A stretch of 64,000 bases of DNA from Selenomonadaceae bacterium (GTDB taxonomy: Bacteria; Bacillota; Negativicutes; Selenomonadales; Selenomonadaceae). Location of the stretch: the NCBI GenBank assembly GCA_030523645.1, contig JAUNIB010000008.1, positions 31,979 through 95,978 of the forward strand, read 5' to 3'. Positions 26,569-34,553 of this stretch are shown here, piece after piece (positions within the stretch are counted from its first letter, which is position 1; each line of letters starts with the position of its first letter). The notes below the pieces were generated by a model that saw only the letters and a list, made by a program, of their open reading frames with translations, did not search any database and was not told the origin of the DNA. Position numbers and translations under genes: made by a program.

Positions 26569-27165
26569 CTATCGGGGCGAAACCTGCTTCAGCTCATACG
26601 CCTCCAGCAGCAGCTCAAGTGTCAGGTCTCCTGCCTGCGACTGTCCGCTGCTTCGCTTCAGCTTCCAGCTCTTTACCGCCGCAAACCTCTCGCCCTGCTC
26701 CAGCCGGGTAAGAAACTCCGTCACCGCCCGATAGCTGCCACGGAGAGTAAATCGGCACTGTCTGGGCCGCATTCTCTTCTCGCCTTTGCCGCCCTCGGCA
26801 GCTTCCTTATCGTCACCCGCCGCCATCTGCTCTATCGTCAGTCCCGCCGACTCAGCCATGCCTGTCAGTTCACTCTGGAAGAATCCGTCGGCGTCTCCCT
26901 CATCCGTAAGGAATAACCGCTCCGCTCTTTCCTGCCGAACCGCCAGCTTTCCCCTGTAATCTTCCAGCTCCGGATGACGGCGGTTAAAATTCTCCATCTC
27001 CATTCTGACGGTTCTGACTTCTGCCTGCCGCAGTGCCATCTCACTCAGCTCCGTCTGCTGAGGCTCCCACACCAGCGTCAGGAATGCACAGAAGCTCAGA
27101 ACCATCAGTAGACCCAGGGACAGCAGCAGCCGACGGCTTTCCGTCTTTATAATCGGCCGCTTCAT
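26569..27165 (-). CDS. pilO: PilO-like type IV pilus assembly protein
   Basis: 198 residues: short cytoplasmic N-terminus, one membrane helix (~13-32), a coiled coil (~35-85), then a small alpha/beta domain (CRFTLRGSYRAVTEFLTRLEQGERFAAV) typical of PilO/GspM. It would form the inner-membrane alignment complex with the PilM/PilN-like protein encoded by the overlapping upstream gene (ATGA, 4 bases). Assignment rests on architecture and position. Last gene of the pilus operon. Confidence 0.8.
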   Translation of the reverse strand: MKRPIIKTESRRLLLSLGLLMVLSFCAFLTLVWEPQQTELSEMALRQAEVRTVRMEMENFNRRHPELEDYRGKLAVRQERAERLFLTDEGDADGFFQSELTGMAESAGLTIEQMAAGDDKEAAEGGKGEKRMRPRQCRFTLRGSYRAVTEFLTRLEQGERFAAVKSWKLKRSSGQSQAGDLTLELLLEAYELKQVSPR

Positions 27166-28412
27166 GGCTGCTTCTCCTCTCCCAAAATGATGACAAACTC
27201 CTGCTTTGTCCCCCTGCCGCTCGCCGGAGACTTAGCTTCGGAAATGCTTTTCAGCTTTATTGCCGCAGGATTCATCCTCCGGCGAAATGTTTCAATAAAA
27301 TCTTTTACCTGTTTGCTGCTGCGGGTCTCTCCCTTTATAAGTATCGTACCCTCCGGCTGCCCAGTCAGCTCTGTCAGTCGGATGCCTACCGGGGTAAGAG
27401 CGCCCAGTGCCTGCAAAGTCGGTGACACAGCCCGCCGCTCTGCCGTCAGTCTCACAGCCTCCCGCTCCAAGGTCATTATCCGTTTTTCCGCCGCCATCAT
27501 CTGCCGGCGTTCCGTCCCGCCCGTGTCCTGCCGCTTCAGCAGTGTCTCTTCACTGCTGAGGGCAGTCCTTGCAGCCGTGACCTCCAGCTGAACACGAAAG
27601 AAAAATCCGCCAAGGCAAATCAGCCAGACGACAAGCACCACCGCTGCCGCCTGCTGCCAACGGTACAGCTCAGGTCTCTCCTCCAAGGGCAGGAAATTCA
27701 TTGCCGCTCCTTCCGCCAACTCCTTTCCGCCAAAGGTGCAGTTCATCGGCAGTCCTCTTCCCAAATCTGCCCACAGCAAACAGGCCGCCAGCTCTGCCGG
27801 ACTGCTCTTTGGTGCTTCGTCAGCCGTCACCGGCTCAGTCAGCTCCGGGACCGCAATGCGATAGCCGGCCTCATAGCCGTCCGTACCACGGTCTGCCCTC
27901 CTGCCCATGACAAAGACAGCCATCGGCTCAACCCCGATGGAACGGAGCAGCGTAAGACCGCGCTCCCCATCCTCACGGGATATTGCCTCAATGCGATATA
28001 CTCCAGACAGGTTTTCTTCATTATTAACAGGAGTTGCTGTCCACCAGACCTGTCGCTCCATTATCGTTTCCCGAGTCATAAGGCTCCATCGGGCAGCGCC
28101 CGGCAGCTCCTTTTCTCCCAGATCACCAAGCTGTTCCTCGTAGCTGTCCAGCAGAGCCATCTCCGGCAGCATCACCGCCCCTGCTATCTCCTCTGGCTTC
28201 AAGCCCAAGCCGGAAATAAACCGGGCAAAGGACTCACGGGCAGCTTCTTTTTTTATTTTTCGGACTGCCGCCGGCTCTCCTGCCGACCTGATAACAGCCA
28301 CAGTGTAATCAGCCTCGTCCTCATAGATGCCGCAGACCACCGAATAGTCACGCCGCAGCCCGGCTGTCACCTTATCCGGCCAACCGGTCAATAGTTTTTC
28401 CTGCAATCTCAT
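27162..28412 (-). CDS. PilM-PilN-like fusion protein
   Basis: 416 residues. Residues ~1-250 form a cytoplasmic domain with divergent actin-like (PilM/GspL) character (VCGIYEDEADYTVAVIR, GVYRIEAISREDGERGLTLLRSIGVEPMA). A membrane helix (~265-287) is followed by a coiled coil and a PilN-like domain (LQALGALTPVGIRLTELTGQPEGTILIKGE). Normally PilM and PilN are separate. GspL shows a comparable fusion. It couples the assembly ATPase to the envelope. It overlaps pilO by 4 bases and follows the PilX-like gene directly. Confidence 0.7.
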   Translation of the reverse strand: MRLQEKLLTGWPDKVTAGLRRDYSVVCGIYEDEADYTVAVIRSAGEPAAVRKIKKEAARESFARFISGLGLKPEEIAGAVMLPEMALLDSYEEQLGDLGEKELPGAARWSLMTRETIMERQVWWTATPVNNEENLSGVYRIEAISREDGERGLTLLRSIGVEPMAVFVMGRRADRGTDGYEAGYRIAVPELTEPVTADEAPKSSPAELAACLLWADLGRGLPMNCTFGGKELAEGAAMNFLPLEERPELYRWQQAAAVVLVVWLICLGGFFFRVQLEVTAARTALSSEETLLKRQDTGGTERRQMMAAEKRIMTLEREAVRLTAERRAVSPTLQALGALTPVGIRLTELTGQPEGTILIKGETRSSKQVKDFIETFRRRMNPAAIKLKSISEAKSPASGRGTKQEFVIILGEEKQP

Positions 28413-28413
28413 A

Positions 28414-28872
28414 TCAATGTTCCCAATATGCCACCGTATATTTTTCCGTCCCGTCCGGGGCGGTCTTTTTACTTATCCGGCCAATAACCCTCGTACCGAG
28501 GGAATTTTTGCTGTTATGCTCCCAGCTCAGCAAGCGCTTTGTCTGGGCCGTGGCCTGACCGTAGAATCCACCGGAGCCGTCCTTCTTCAGAAATACGGTG
28601 GTAGTGATGTCCCCCTCCGTAATCGTGGAAAACGCCACCTCACCTGCTGCATTGTTCACCAAATTTCGCCGGGATGTATCAACTGTCAGCTCCGCTGCCG
28701 CCGCTATGAGACCACTCTCTGCCGCCAGCCGCAGGTCTGTGGTCAGCACCTCTCTGGCGGCACCCTTCGCCCTCCTGTCAGCCAGACCATAGACTCCAGC
28801 CATGAAGAACAGTACCACCGCCAGCAACAGAACACCCCACGCCGCTGCAAAGCCCCGTTCATTTTTTCTCAT
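28414..28872 (-). CDS. PilX/GspK-like minor prepilin
   Basis: 152 residues starting MRKNERGFAAAWGVLLLAVVLF: a short basic leader, then Gly-Phe and a hydrophobic helix as in type III signal sequences, though the usual Glu5 is absent (Ala/Trp instead), which occurs in GspK and some PilX. ATG 28872 is preferred over the earlier ATG at 28935, which overlaps the previous gene and would bury the leader. The mature part ends with ISKKTAPDGTEKYTVAYWEH. Probably a tip minor pilin. Confidence 0.65.
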   Translation of the reverse strand: MRKNERGFAAAWGVLLLAVVLFFMAGVYGLADRRAKGAAREVLTTDLRLAAESGLIAAAAELTVDTSRRNLVNNAAGEVAFSTITEGDITTTVFLKKDGSGGFYGQATAQTKRLLSWEHNSKNSLGTRVIGRISKKTAPDGTEKYTVAYWEH

Positions 28873-28924
28873 GAGAAAATTTTCCTTCAACCGCTTCCCA
28901 TATAACAATTTGCCAATGCGGAGT

Positions 28925-29425
28925 TTAAGGTACATTCAAACAGGTCACCGCTGTATGAAGCCGATAAAAAAGATTGTACTCTCTTATTTCTCCGGCAATG
29001 GCCACCTCTACCGTACGGGGGCCGGTCTGCCGATAGGTGAATTCCTTTATCACCACTCTGCCGGCGTCACTGTCACCCGTAAGCGGCTGCCCGTTTCGTC
29101 TGATTGGCCGGCAGGAACTGCCCGTATCCTGATTGTAGGACACATAGTCGGCTGCCTCAACAGTCTGCTTAGTCCGGACCCGCAGACGGACGGAATTAAT
29201 ATCTATATATTCTGCATAGGAAAGGTCACGACAGATCCTCTCCATGGCAAAGCTAAGCTCAGACACAAGCTCCGTCTCCGCCCGAAGACGGTTGTAATTT
29301 CTCACCGATGACAGGGCGAATGTCCCCAACGACCAAAGGAGCATGGTCAGCAGCGGTACCGCTATAATGAGGGACAGCAGCGACAGTCCCCTCTGTCCTC
29401 TGCGATTTCTTAAGTCCGCTCTCAT
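28925..29425 (-). CDS. PilW/GspJ-like minor prepilin
   Basis: 166 residues. Basic leader MRADLRNRRGQRG, cleavage at G|LSLLSLIIAVPLL, then a helix and a beta-rich domain (VRLRVRTKQTVEAADYVSYNQ). Glu5 is replaced by Leu/Ser, as in some minor pilins. Its start overlaps the stop of the PilV-like gene by one base (TGATG). It sits third in a run of four prepilin genes. Confidence 0.7.
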   Translation of the reverse strand: MRADLRNRRGQRGLSLLSLIIAVPLLTMLLWSLGTFALSSVRNYNRLRAETELVSELSFAMERICRDLSYAEYIDINSVRLRVRTKQTVEAADYVSYNQDTGSSCRPIRRNGQPLTGDSDAGRVVIKEFTYRQTGPRTVEVAIAGEIREYNLFYRLHTAVTCLNVP

Positions 29426-29799
29426 CAGGGTGCCTCCAGCAGCCGGACAAGCCGCCGCTCTCCCAGCCGTCCGTCCCTGCGCCGCCAGGTCACTGCTATC
29501 TCTGCCCGTTTCGTTCCGGCTGATGCGTCCGTCACCTCTGCCGTCACGGTGTAGTCGATTTCATTCTGCCGATTTTCTCCTGCCGGCCCCAGCCAACCGA
29601 CACTGCCGGAGAAATTGCCCGCCTCAAGGTAGGCAAGCTCTTCACGAGCCAGATAATCGGCGCAGATTGTTTCCCGACCGGAAGCCGCACTTCTGTAAGC
29701 GATGGAAAACACGCCGTAAGCTACCGCCGCGGCCATTACAATAAAGGCCAGTACCAGAGTTTCCGTCAGCAGGAAGCCCCGCTCTCCTGTGCGTCTCAT
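29425..29799 (-). CDS. PilV/GspI-like minor prepilin
   Basis: 124 residues. MRRTGERGFLLTETLVLAFIV has the prepilin cleavage site G|FLLTE with Glu5. Short globular part (ADYLAREELAYLEAGNF; YTVTAEV; EIAVTWRRRDGR) typical of GspI/PilV. Thirteen bases after the GspH-like gene, and overlaps the next one. Confidence 0.75.
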   Translation of the reverse strand: MRRTGERGFLLTETLVLAFIVMAAAVAYGVFSIAYRSAASGRETICADYLAREELAYLEAGNFSGSVGWLGPAGENRQNEIDYTVTAEVTDASAGTKRAEIAVTWRRRDGRLGERRLVRLLEAP

Positions 29800-29812
29800 A
29801 TCTTTACCCCCA

Positions 29813-30301
29813 TCAGTTCGGCTTCGTCACGGAAATTCTGACCCTGCCCTCCCTGTCCACGATAACATAGCGGGTCTTACCCTTACGAGTCAGACCAACG
29901 GTAGCTGTATTTGCACTGTTGGCTTCGTATTCCAGCCTGCTGCGGTTGCGGCTGACAGTGACACCATCAGCCGCCGTAAATTGCCGTCGCCGAAGCACCC
30001 GGTCTCCCTGAATCAGGATATAGCCGTCATTACGCACTTCGACATAGGGAAGCGGCTCCGATACGGCCGAGGGAAACACTCCGTTCACTCGCCGGCAATT
30101 CATGACCAGTCTCTCCATATAGCGAATATCCTCGGCCATAAGCTGGGCCTCCTGCTCAAGCCAGGCAGTATTCAGCCGGTCCTCCAGCGGAGCCATCACC
30201 CGCGGCAGAATGAATGCCCCGACTGCCGCCATTATCCCCACGACGACAATCAGCTCCAGCAGGGCAAATCCCCTCTGCCGCCGCTTTCCCGCCGTTCTCA
30301 T
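29813..30301 (-). CDS. GspH-like prepilin
   Basis: 162 residues from ATG 30301. MRTAGKRRQRGFALLELIVVVGIMA has the cleavage site G|FALLE with Glu5. A longer upstream reading (from 30610) would run antiparallel to nothing sensible and overlaps the prepilin peptidase gene, so it is discarded. The start overlaps the peptidase stop (ATGA). The mature part ends in a beta-rich region (RYVIVDREGRVRISVTKPN). Confidence 0.75.
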   Translation of the reverse strand: MRTAGKRRQRGFALLELIVVVGIMAAVGAFILPRVMAPLEDRLNTAWLEQEAQLMAEDIRYMERLVMNCRRVNGVFPSAVSEPLPYVEVRNDGYILIQGDRVLRRRQFTAADGVTVSRNRSRLEYEANSANTATVGLTRKGKTRYVIVDREGRVRISVTKPN

Positions 30302-30840
30302 AGGCCGCTCCAAAATGTGTATATCTCTCCGTGAAACAAGAACGACAGCCAGGCGCCCAACGCCAGGAACGGCCCGAATGGCAGTGCCGACCGCCAGCCG
30401 TACCGTCCCCCAAGCAAAAGTGCCAATGCCACCGGCACCGCCGTAATAAAGGAAAGAATTATAGCCAGAAGGCATCGCTCCGGCCCCAGCCACCAGCCAA
30501 GCAATGCCGCCAGTTTCACATCCCCAAGGCCCAGTCCTCCGCCGGACAGCTGCCGCAAAAGAAGGAAAAATCCCCCTGCCGCAGCCCCACTCAGCAGGCA
30601 TCCTGTCCAATCAGCATCAGTCCCCAGCTTCAGCAAGGTAACGGCAACAAAAAAAGCAGCGGAAACCCGGTCGAGAATCAACCCGAACCGCAAGTCAACC
30701 GCTGCCGTTATCGACAAAAATACAGCTGCCGTAATCGCCTCTGCCGTAAAATTTCCCTGGAGGTGCAGACAGCAAAAAAGCACTGTCATAATTGCCAGTG
30801 CCTGATAACGACAATGAAAGAGAATTTTGCTGTCACTCAT
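30298..30840 (-). CDS. Short type IV prepilin peptidase lacking the methylase domain
   Basis: 180-residue membrane protein of the A24 aspartic peptidase family. Both catalytic Asp are present: DLRFGLILD and GLGDVKLAALLG. Typical PilD has ~250 residues with an N-terminal Cys-containing cytoplasmic N-methylation domain. Here only the peptidase core remains. ATG 30840 sits after GAGGAGAGG. The ATG at 30858 lacks a site. It processes the neighbouring prepilins by inference. It is separated from the major pilin gene by repeats at 30881-31052. Confidence 0.85.
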   Translation of the reverse strand: MSDSKILFHCRYQALAIMTVLFCCLHLQGNFTAEAITAAVFLSITAAVDLRFGLILDRVSAAFFVAVTLLKLGTDADWTGCLLSGAAAGGFFLLLRQLSGGGLGLGDVKLAALLGWWLGPERCLLAIILSFITAVPVALALLLGGRYGWRSALPFGPFLALGAWLSFLFHGEIYTFWSGL

Positions 30841-30880
30841 GCGCCTCTCCTCTTTCATCCGTCAATATAAATCCTCTTAA

Positions 30881-31052
30881 AGCCTCCCCTCCAGGGGAGG
30901 TGCCCAAAGGGAGGAGGGGTACTCAAAGGAATTCTTTTAGCTATTACCCCTCAGGCGCCTCCGGCGCCAGCTCCCCTAAAGGGGAGCCTACTAGGCTGAT
31001 TATTGGTTACCCCTCAGTCAGCTTCGCTGACAGCTCCCCTAAAGGGGAGCCT
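30881..31052. repeat. Palindromic module array E-D-D inside the pilus operon
   Basis: Module E (30881-30921, CCTCCCCTCCAGGGGAGG plus CCC...GGG tail), module D in reverse (30944-30989), then a second D (31008-31052). The link CTGATTATTGGTTACCCC between the D copies recurs at 56750-56990 and 63772-63792. The last D could also end or stabilise the major pilin transcript (CTCCCCTAAAGGGGAG). Confidence 0.85.
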
Positions 31053-31057
31053 TTTTA

Positions 31058-31465
31058 TTAGCTGCCAGATGATGCCCCCGGCTTTCCTATCTCGCTCAGC
31101 TTCTTCCCAGCAAAGAGCGCCTCCGACCCGTCTGCAGCCAGAGTATATTCCGTCGCCGAGGCCGTTCCGCCGTCCTTCAGATAAACTGTTCCGGAGGGCG
31201 GCTTCAAATCGCCGATGTTATTTACATAGTCCGACAAATCGGTAAGAGCGGTAGGCGCCGCACCCTTCTCTGCCATCCGCATTACAATAGCGGAATTCAG
31301 CACCTGCAGGTCAGCCTGTACCCGGGCTGTCCGGGCAGAGGTCATGGTATCGGTGAACTTCGGCACTGCGATAGCCGCCAGCACACCTATGATGCCCATC
31401 ACCACCACCAGCTCCAGCAGCATGAAGCCCCGTTGCCGTTTCCTCTTTGTCACGTTTTCATTCAT
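31058..31465 (-). CDS. Major type IV pilin-like prepilin
   Basis: 135 residues. Leader MNENVTKRKRQRG, cleavage G|FMLLELVVVMGIIGVLAAIAVP with Glu5, the closest match in this operon to PilE/GspG major pilins. The globular part (TVYLKDGGTASATEYTLAADGSEALFAG) is short and lacks the disulphide-bonded D-region Cys. It starts 12 bases after galE and precedes a repeat array, which may uncouple its level from the genes downstream. Confidence 0.85.
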   Translation of the reverse strand: MNENVTKRKRQRGFMLLELVVVMGIIGVLAAIAVPKFTDTMTSARTARVQADLQVLNSAIVMRMAEKGAAPTALTDLSDYVNNIGDLKPPSGTVYLKDGGTASATEYTLAADGSEALFAGKKLSEIGKPGASSGS

Positions 31466-31477
31466 GGCGCTGTCCTC

Positions 31478-32467
31478 TCATTCCTCATATCCGTGGGGAT
31501 GATTGCTGTGCCACCGCCAGGCGGTTGCGATAATACCCTCGACTGAGGTGTACTCCGGCTGCCAGCCCAGCACCCGCCGGGCGTTTTTGCCGCTGGCTAC
31601 CAACTGCGCCGGGTCGCCAAGCCGTCTGGCTCCCATCTCAACCTTAAGAGGTTTGCCGGTAACCTTCTCCGTTGCCTCAATCATCTCTCTGACAGAAAAG
31701 CCGGTACCGTTGCCAAGATTAAAGGCCGCCGACTCCCTGCCATCTGCCAAATATTTCATGGCCAGAAGATGTGCATCCGCCAAATCGGTAACATGTATAT
31801 AATCACGGATGCAGGTACCATCCTGCGTAGGATAATCGTCGCCAAAGACTGTTATATGGTCACGCTGGCCCAATGCCGTCTGCAAAATCAGGGGAATAAG
31901 ATGCGTCTCCGTGGGATGGTCTTCACCGATGGTGCCATCCTCTGCCGCTCCTGCCGCATTGAAATAGCGCAGAGCCACATACCGAAGGCCGTGAGCCAGA
32001 CAAACCCACCGCATCATCCGCTCCATTATCAGCTTCGACTCGCCGTAGGGATTTGTCGGATTCTTCCGGTCTTCCTCCTCGATGGGGATACTCTCCGGTT
32101 CGCCGTAGACGGCCGCCGTAGAGGAAAAAATCAGCTTGTCCACATCCGCCCGAATCATCGCCTCGAGAAGAGACTGCATACCTCCCACATTATTGCCGAA
32201 ATATTTAAGAGGTACATTCATGCTCTCTCCTACGAGAGAATCGGCAGCGAAATGGATAACACCGTCTATATCATTCTCCCGGAACACCCTGTCGAGAAAA
32301 GCTCCGTCTCTGATGTCGCCTTTATAAAACGCCACATCTGCAGGGACGGCCTGCCGGTGACCGGTAGCCAGATTATCTGCCACCACCGGCTCAATATTAT
32401 TCTCCAACAAACGCTTTACCATGTGGGAACCAATATAGCCGGCACCACCGCATACGAGAAGTTTCAT
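31478..32467 (-). CDS. galE: UDP-glucose 4-epimerase
   Basis: Interconverts UDP-glucose and UDP-galactose, NAD+-dependent. 329 residues. GGAGYIGSH is the Rossmann loop, SSTAAVYGEPE holds catalytic Ser/Thr, YGESK the catalytic Tyr and Lys, and RYFNAAGA follows. ATG 32467 fits the site GGCAGGTG. The GTG at 32476 lies in it. Its position directly ahead of the major pilin gene suggests co-transcription, perhaps with pilin or surface glycan synthesis, though chance adjacency is possible. Confidence 0.94.
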   Translation of the reverse strand: MKLLVCGGAGYIGSHMVKRLLENNIEPVVADNLATGHRQAVPADVAFYKGDIRDGAFLDRVFRENDIDGVIHFAADSLVGESMNVPLKYFGNNVGGMQSLLEAMIRADVDKLIFSSTAAVYGEPESIPIEEEDRKNPTNPYGESKLIMERMMRWVCLAHGLRYVALRYFNAAGAAEDGTIGEDHPTETHLIPLILQTALGQRDHITVFGDDYPTQDGTCIRDYIHVTDLADAHLLAMKYLADGRESAAFNLGNGTGFSVREMIEATEKVTGKPLKVEMGARRLGDPAQLVASGKNARRVLGWQPEYTSVEGIIATAWRWHSNHPHGYEE

Positions 32468-32514
32468 TAAAGACACCTGCCTTCTGCTCTGAAATCACAC
32501 TTAAAACAATAACA

Positions 32515-32543
32515 ATCCTAGCATTTTCCTTCATTATTTACAA
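32515..32543 (-). promoter_or_regulatory. Promoter of galE and pilus genes
   Basis: Minus strand TTGTAA, 17 bp, TAGGAT. It lies within an imperfect TTTTCCTT/AAGGAAAA inverted repeat that may also end the EamA transcript. Confidence 0.5.
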
Positions 32544-32551
32544 GGAAAAAT

Positions 32552-33466
32552 CTATTGACGGCTGTCGATAATCTGAGGGATTATGACTGCTACGAAGATT
32601 ACCACGCAGCCGATGATTTCCGTCATAGTCAAAACTTCGCCCAGGAAAATGCAGCCGAAAATGGCGGCAAACACCGCCTCCAGACTCATAAGCAGGGAGG
32701 CTATCGTCGGATCGGCGTGCTGCTGGCCCACCACCTGCAAAGTATATCCGATATCGGTAGAAACGAGAGCCCCGAACAGGATTGCATGACGGCAGGCGTA
32801 AACCGCCTCGAAGGTTGGATGCTCTATCAGCGCCATTACCAGCAGGCTGGACAGGCCCGCCACAATAAACTGGGCAGAAGCCAGCCGCACTCCGTCAAGA
32901 CCGGGAGAATATCGTTCCATTATCATGATGTGCCCGGCAAAAATGATTGAGCAGAACAGAATAAAGAAGTCTCCCGGCTCCAGCTTCAGATTTCCCTGTC
33001 CGGCCATGGTCAGAAGGTAAAAGCCAAACATTCCCAAGAGGACACAGCCCCATATAAGCAGACCGATTCTCCGGCCGGTTATCAGACCAAGCAGGGGAAC
33101 AAATATGATGTACAGAGCAGTGATGAATCCCGCCTTGCCGGCGTCAGCCTGATAGAACATTCCCACCTGCTGAAGATTTGCCGCTGTAGACAGTACCAGT
33201 CCGCAAATCAGTCCCGCCAGCAGCTCGGCCTTCGAAAAAACACTTTTTCGTCCTACGGTACTCTGTCCGTCTTTGGTGAATCCACGGAATCTGTCCAGCA
33301 ATGGAAACACCGGGATAAGCAGCAGTCCCGCCAAAAGAAATCGTACCCCGTTGAAGGTAAACGGCTCAAGGCTGGCTCCCTCCTTCTGTGCAAGGAAACC
33401 GGAGCCCCAGGCAACGGCAGTAATCAGCAGCAATATGTGGCATCTAGTTTTCGGACTCAAATTCAA
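32552..33466 (-). CDS. EamA/DMT-family transporter
   Basis: 304 residues with ten predicted membrane helices in two five-helix repeats (EamA domains at ~10-150 and ~165-298). WGSGFLAQKEG in helix 1 and EPFTFNGVRFLLAG in helix 2 are typical. LMSLEAVFAAIFGCIFLGEVL is the second-repeat signature. Exports an unknown small metabolite, often an amino acid or nucleotide-type compound. The start is TTG at 33466 or 33460, after AAAGG. Divergent from the ChbG operon. Confidence 0.88.
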   Translation of the reverse strand: MNLSPKTRCHILLLITAVAWGSGFLAQKEGASLEPFTFNGVRFLLAGLLLIPVFPLLDRFRGFTKDGQSTVGRKSVFSKAELLAGLICGLVLSTAANLQQVGMFYQADAGKAGFITALYIIFVPLLGLITGRRIGLLIWGCVLLGMFGFYLLTMAGQGNLKLEPGDFFILFCSIIFAGHIMIMERYSPGLDGVRLASAQFIVAGLSSLLVMALIEHPTFEAVYACRHAILFGALVSTDIGYTLQVVGQQHADPTIASLLMSLEAVFAAIFGCIFLGEVLTMTEIIGCVVIFVAVIIPQIIDSRQ

Positions 33467-33691
33467 TCAACCTTTTCTGCAATTTTATAACAGGCAAACT
33501 ATCATGCTAGTATATCACTGACCGAAGGGATTGTTAAGAATATTTTCCTTGTAATGGCGGCACTTCTTTATCGCGAAGATGATTATCTGCAGGACAAGAT
33601 TTTCCCTTCCCATTACCGGAAACACCTATTGTTTTTAGAAGGATTAATTGTTATCATAAGAAGTTAGAGTTAATGTTAGGAGCTGATATAT

Positions 33692-34549
33692 TTGTATCAG
33701 ATAATAGTCAATGCCGACGACTTTGGCCGGCACCGACTAATAAATGAAGCAGTAAAAAAGGCTGCAGAGACAGGTTGCCTTCGCTCTGCCACCGTTATGC
33801 CCGGCGGCATTGCCTTTGACGATGCCATAGAAACAGCGAAGAGTCATCCTGACCTTGGTCTCGGCATACACTTCACACTTGTAAACGGCAACCCCATCCT
33901 TCCCCCGGCGGAGATTCCGTCACTGGTGGCAGAAAATGGGCTGTTTTATGATAACTACGGATTGTTTGTCAAGCGGTATGCTCAAGGGAAGGTAAACATG
34001 GATGAGGTAAGGCGGGAGCTTGCCGCCCAGCTGACCAAGCTGGAAGCCACCGGCGTCAGCCTCACCCACTTCGACAGTCACCAGCATATCCACAGTCTCC
34101 CCGGCATCACCGAAATTGCTCTGGACATCGCTTGCAAGGCCGGTATAAAAGCAATGCGCGTACCGGCTACCGGGCTCTTTCTGAACGGTGGCCTCGGCAA
34201 AGACAGGCTGGGCAGCGTCATCGGACGGGCAGGATTGCGATTCATGGCTGTAATGGCCCGGCAAAAGGCAAAATCCAGAGGCCTTGTCACCACTGAATAT
34301 TTCGCCGGAAATGTTGCCGGCCGGGCAGTAAATCTGGCTGACTTTTCCGCTATTATCGGAAAGCTCCGGGAAGGCACCACTGAGATAATGATGCATCCCG
34401 GTACCGATAACACCGTTCTTCAGAAGGACTGCGGCTGGGAGCATGACTTCGAGGCAGAGCTTGCCTCGGTGTGTACTCCCCCCACCGATAAACTCCTGAA
34501 AAATATCCGCATCGCTAATTTCAGAGATTTATGCACCGCAAGAGCGTGA
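33692..34549 (+). CDS. ChbG/YdjC/HpnK-family carbohydrate deacetylase
   Basis: 285 residues. NADDFGRHRLINEAV carries the metal-binding Asp pair, FDSHQHIHSLPGI the His ligands, and LGLGIHFTL and MMHPGTD further active-site motifs. The family removes acetyl groups from N-acetylated sugars (chitooligosaccharides) or lipid-linked sugars (HpnK). TTG 33692 is fixed by AGGAG 9 bases upstream. It is 4 bases ahead of a GtrB-type glycosyltransferase gene, so it may deacetylate a prenyl-linked sugar as ArnD deformylates in the Arn pathway (inference). Confidence 0.88.
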   Translation: MYQIIVNADDFGRHRLINEAVKKAAETGCLRSATVMPGGIAFDDAIETAKSHPDLGLGIHFTLVNGNPILPPAEIPSLVAENGLFYDNYGLFVKRYAQGKVNMDEVRRELAAQLTKLEATGVSLTHFDSHQHIHSLPGITEIALDIACKAGIKAMRVPATGLFLNGGLGKDRLGSVIGRAGLRFMAVMARQKAKSRGLVTTEYFAGNVAGRAVNLADFSAIIGKLREGTTEIMMHPGTDNTVLQKDCGWEHDFEAELASVCTPPTDKLLKNIRIANFRDLCTARA

Positions 34550-34553
34550 AACA

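Noticed and set aside
28873..28935. Upstream ATG for the PilX-like gene
   Set aside because: It would place 21 residues before a typical prepilin leader and overlaps the previous gene's end.
29813..30610. 265-residue version of the GspH-like prepilin
   Set aside because: The extra 103 residues overlap the prepilin peptidase gene in another frame and precede a perfect prepilin leader at 30301.
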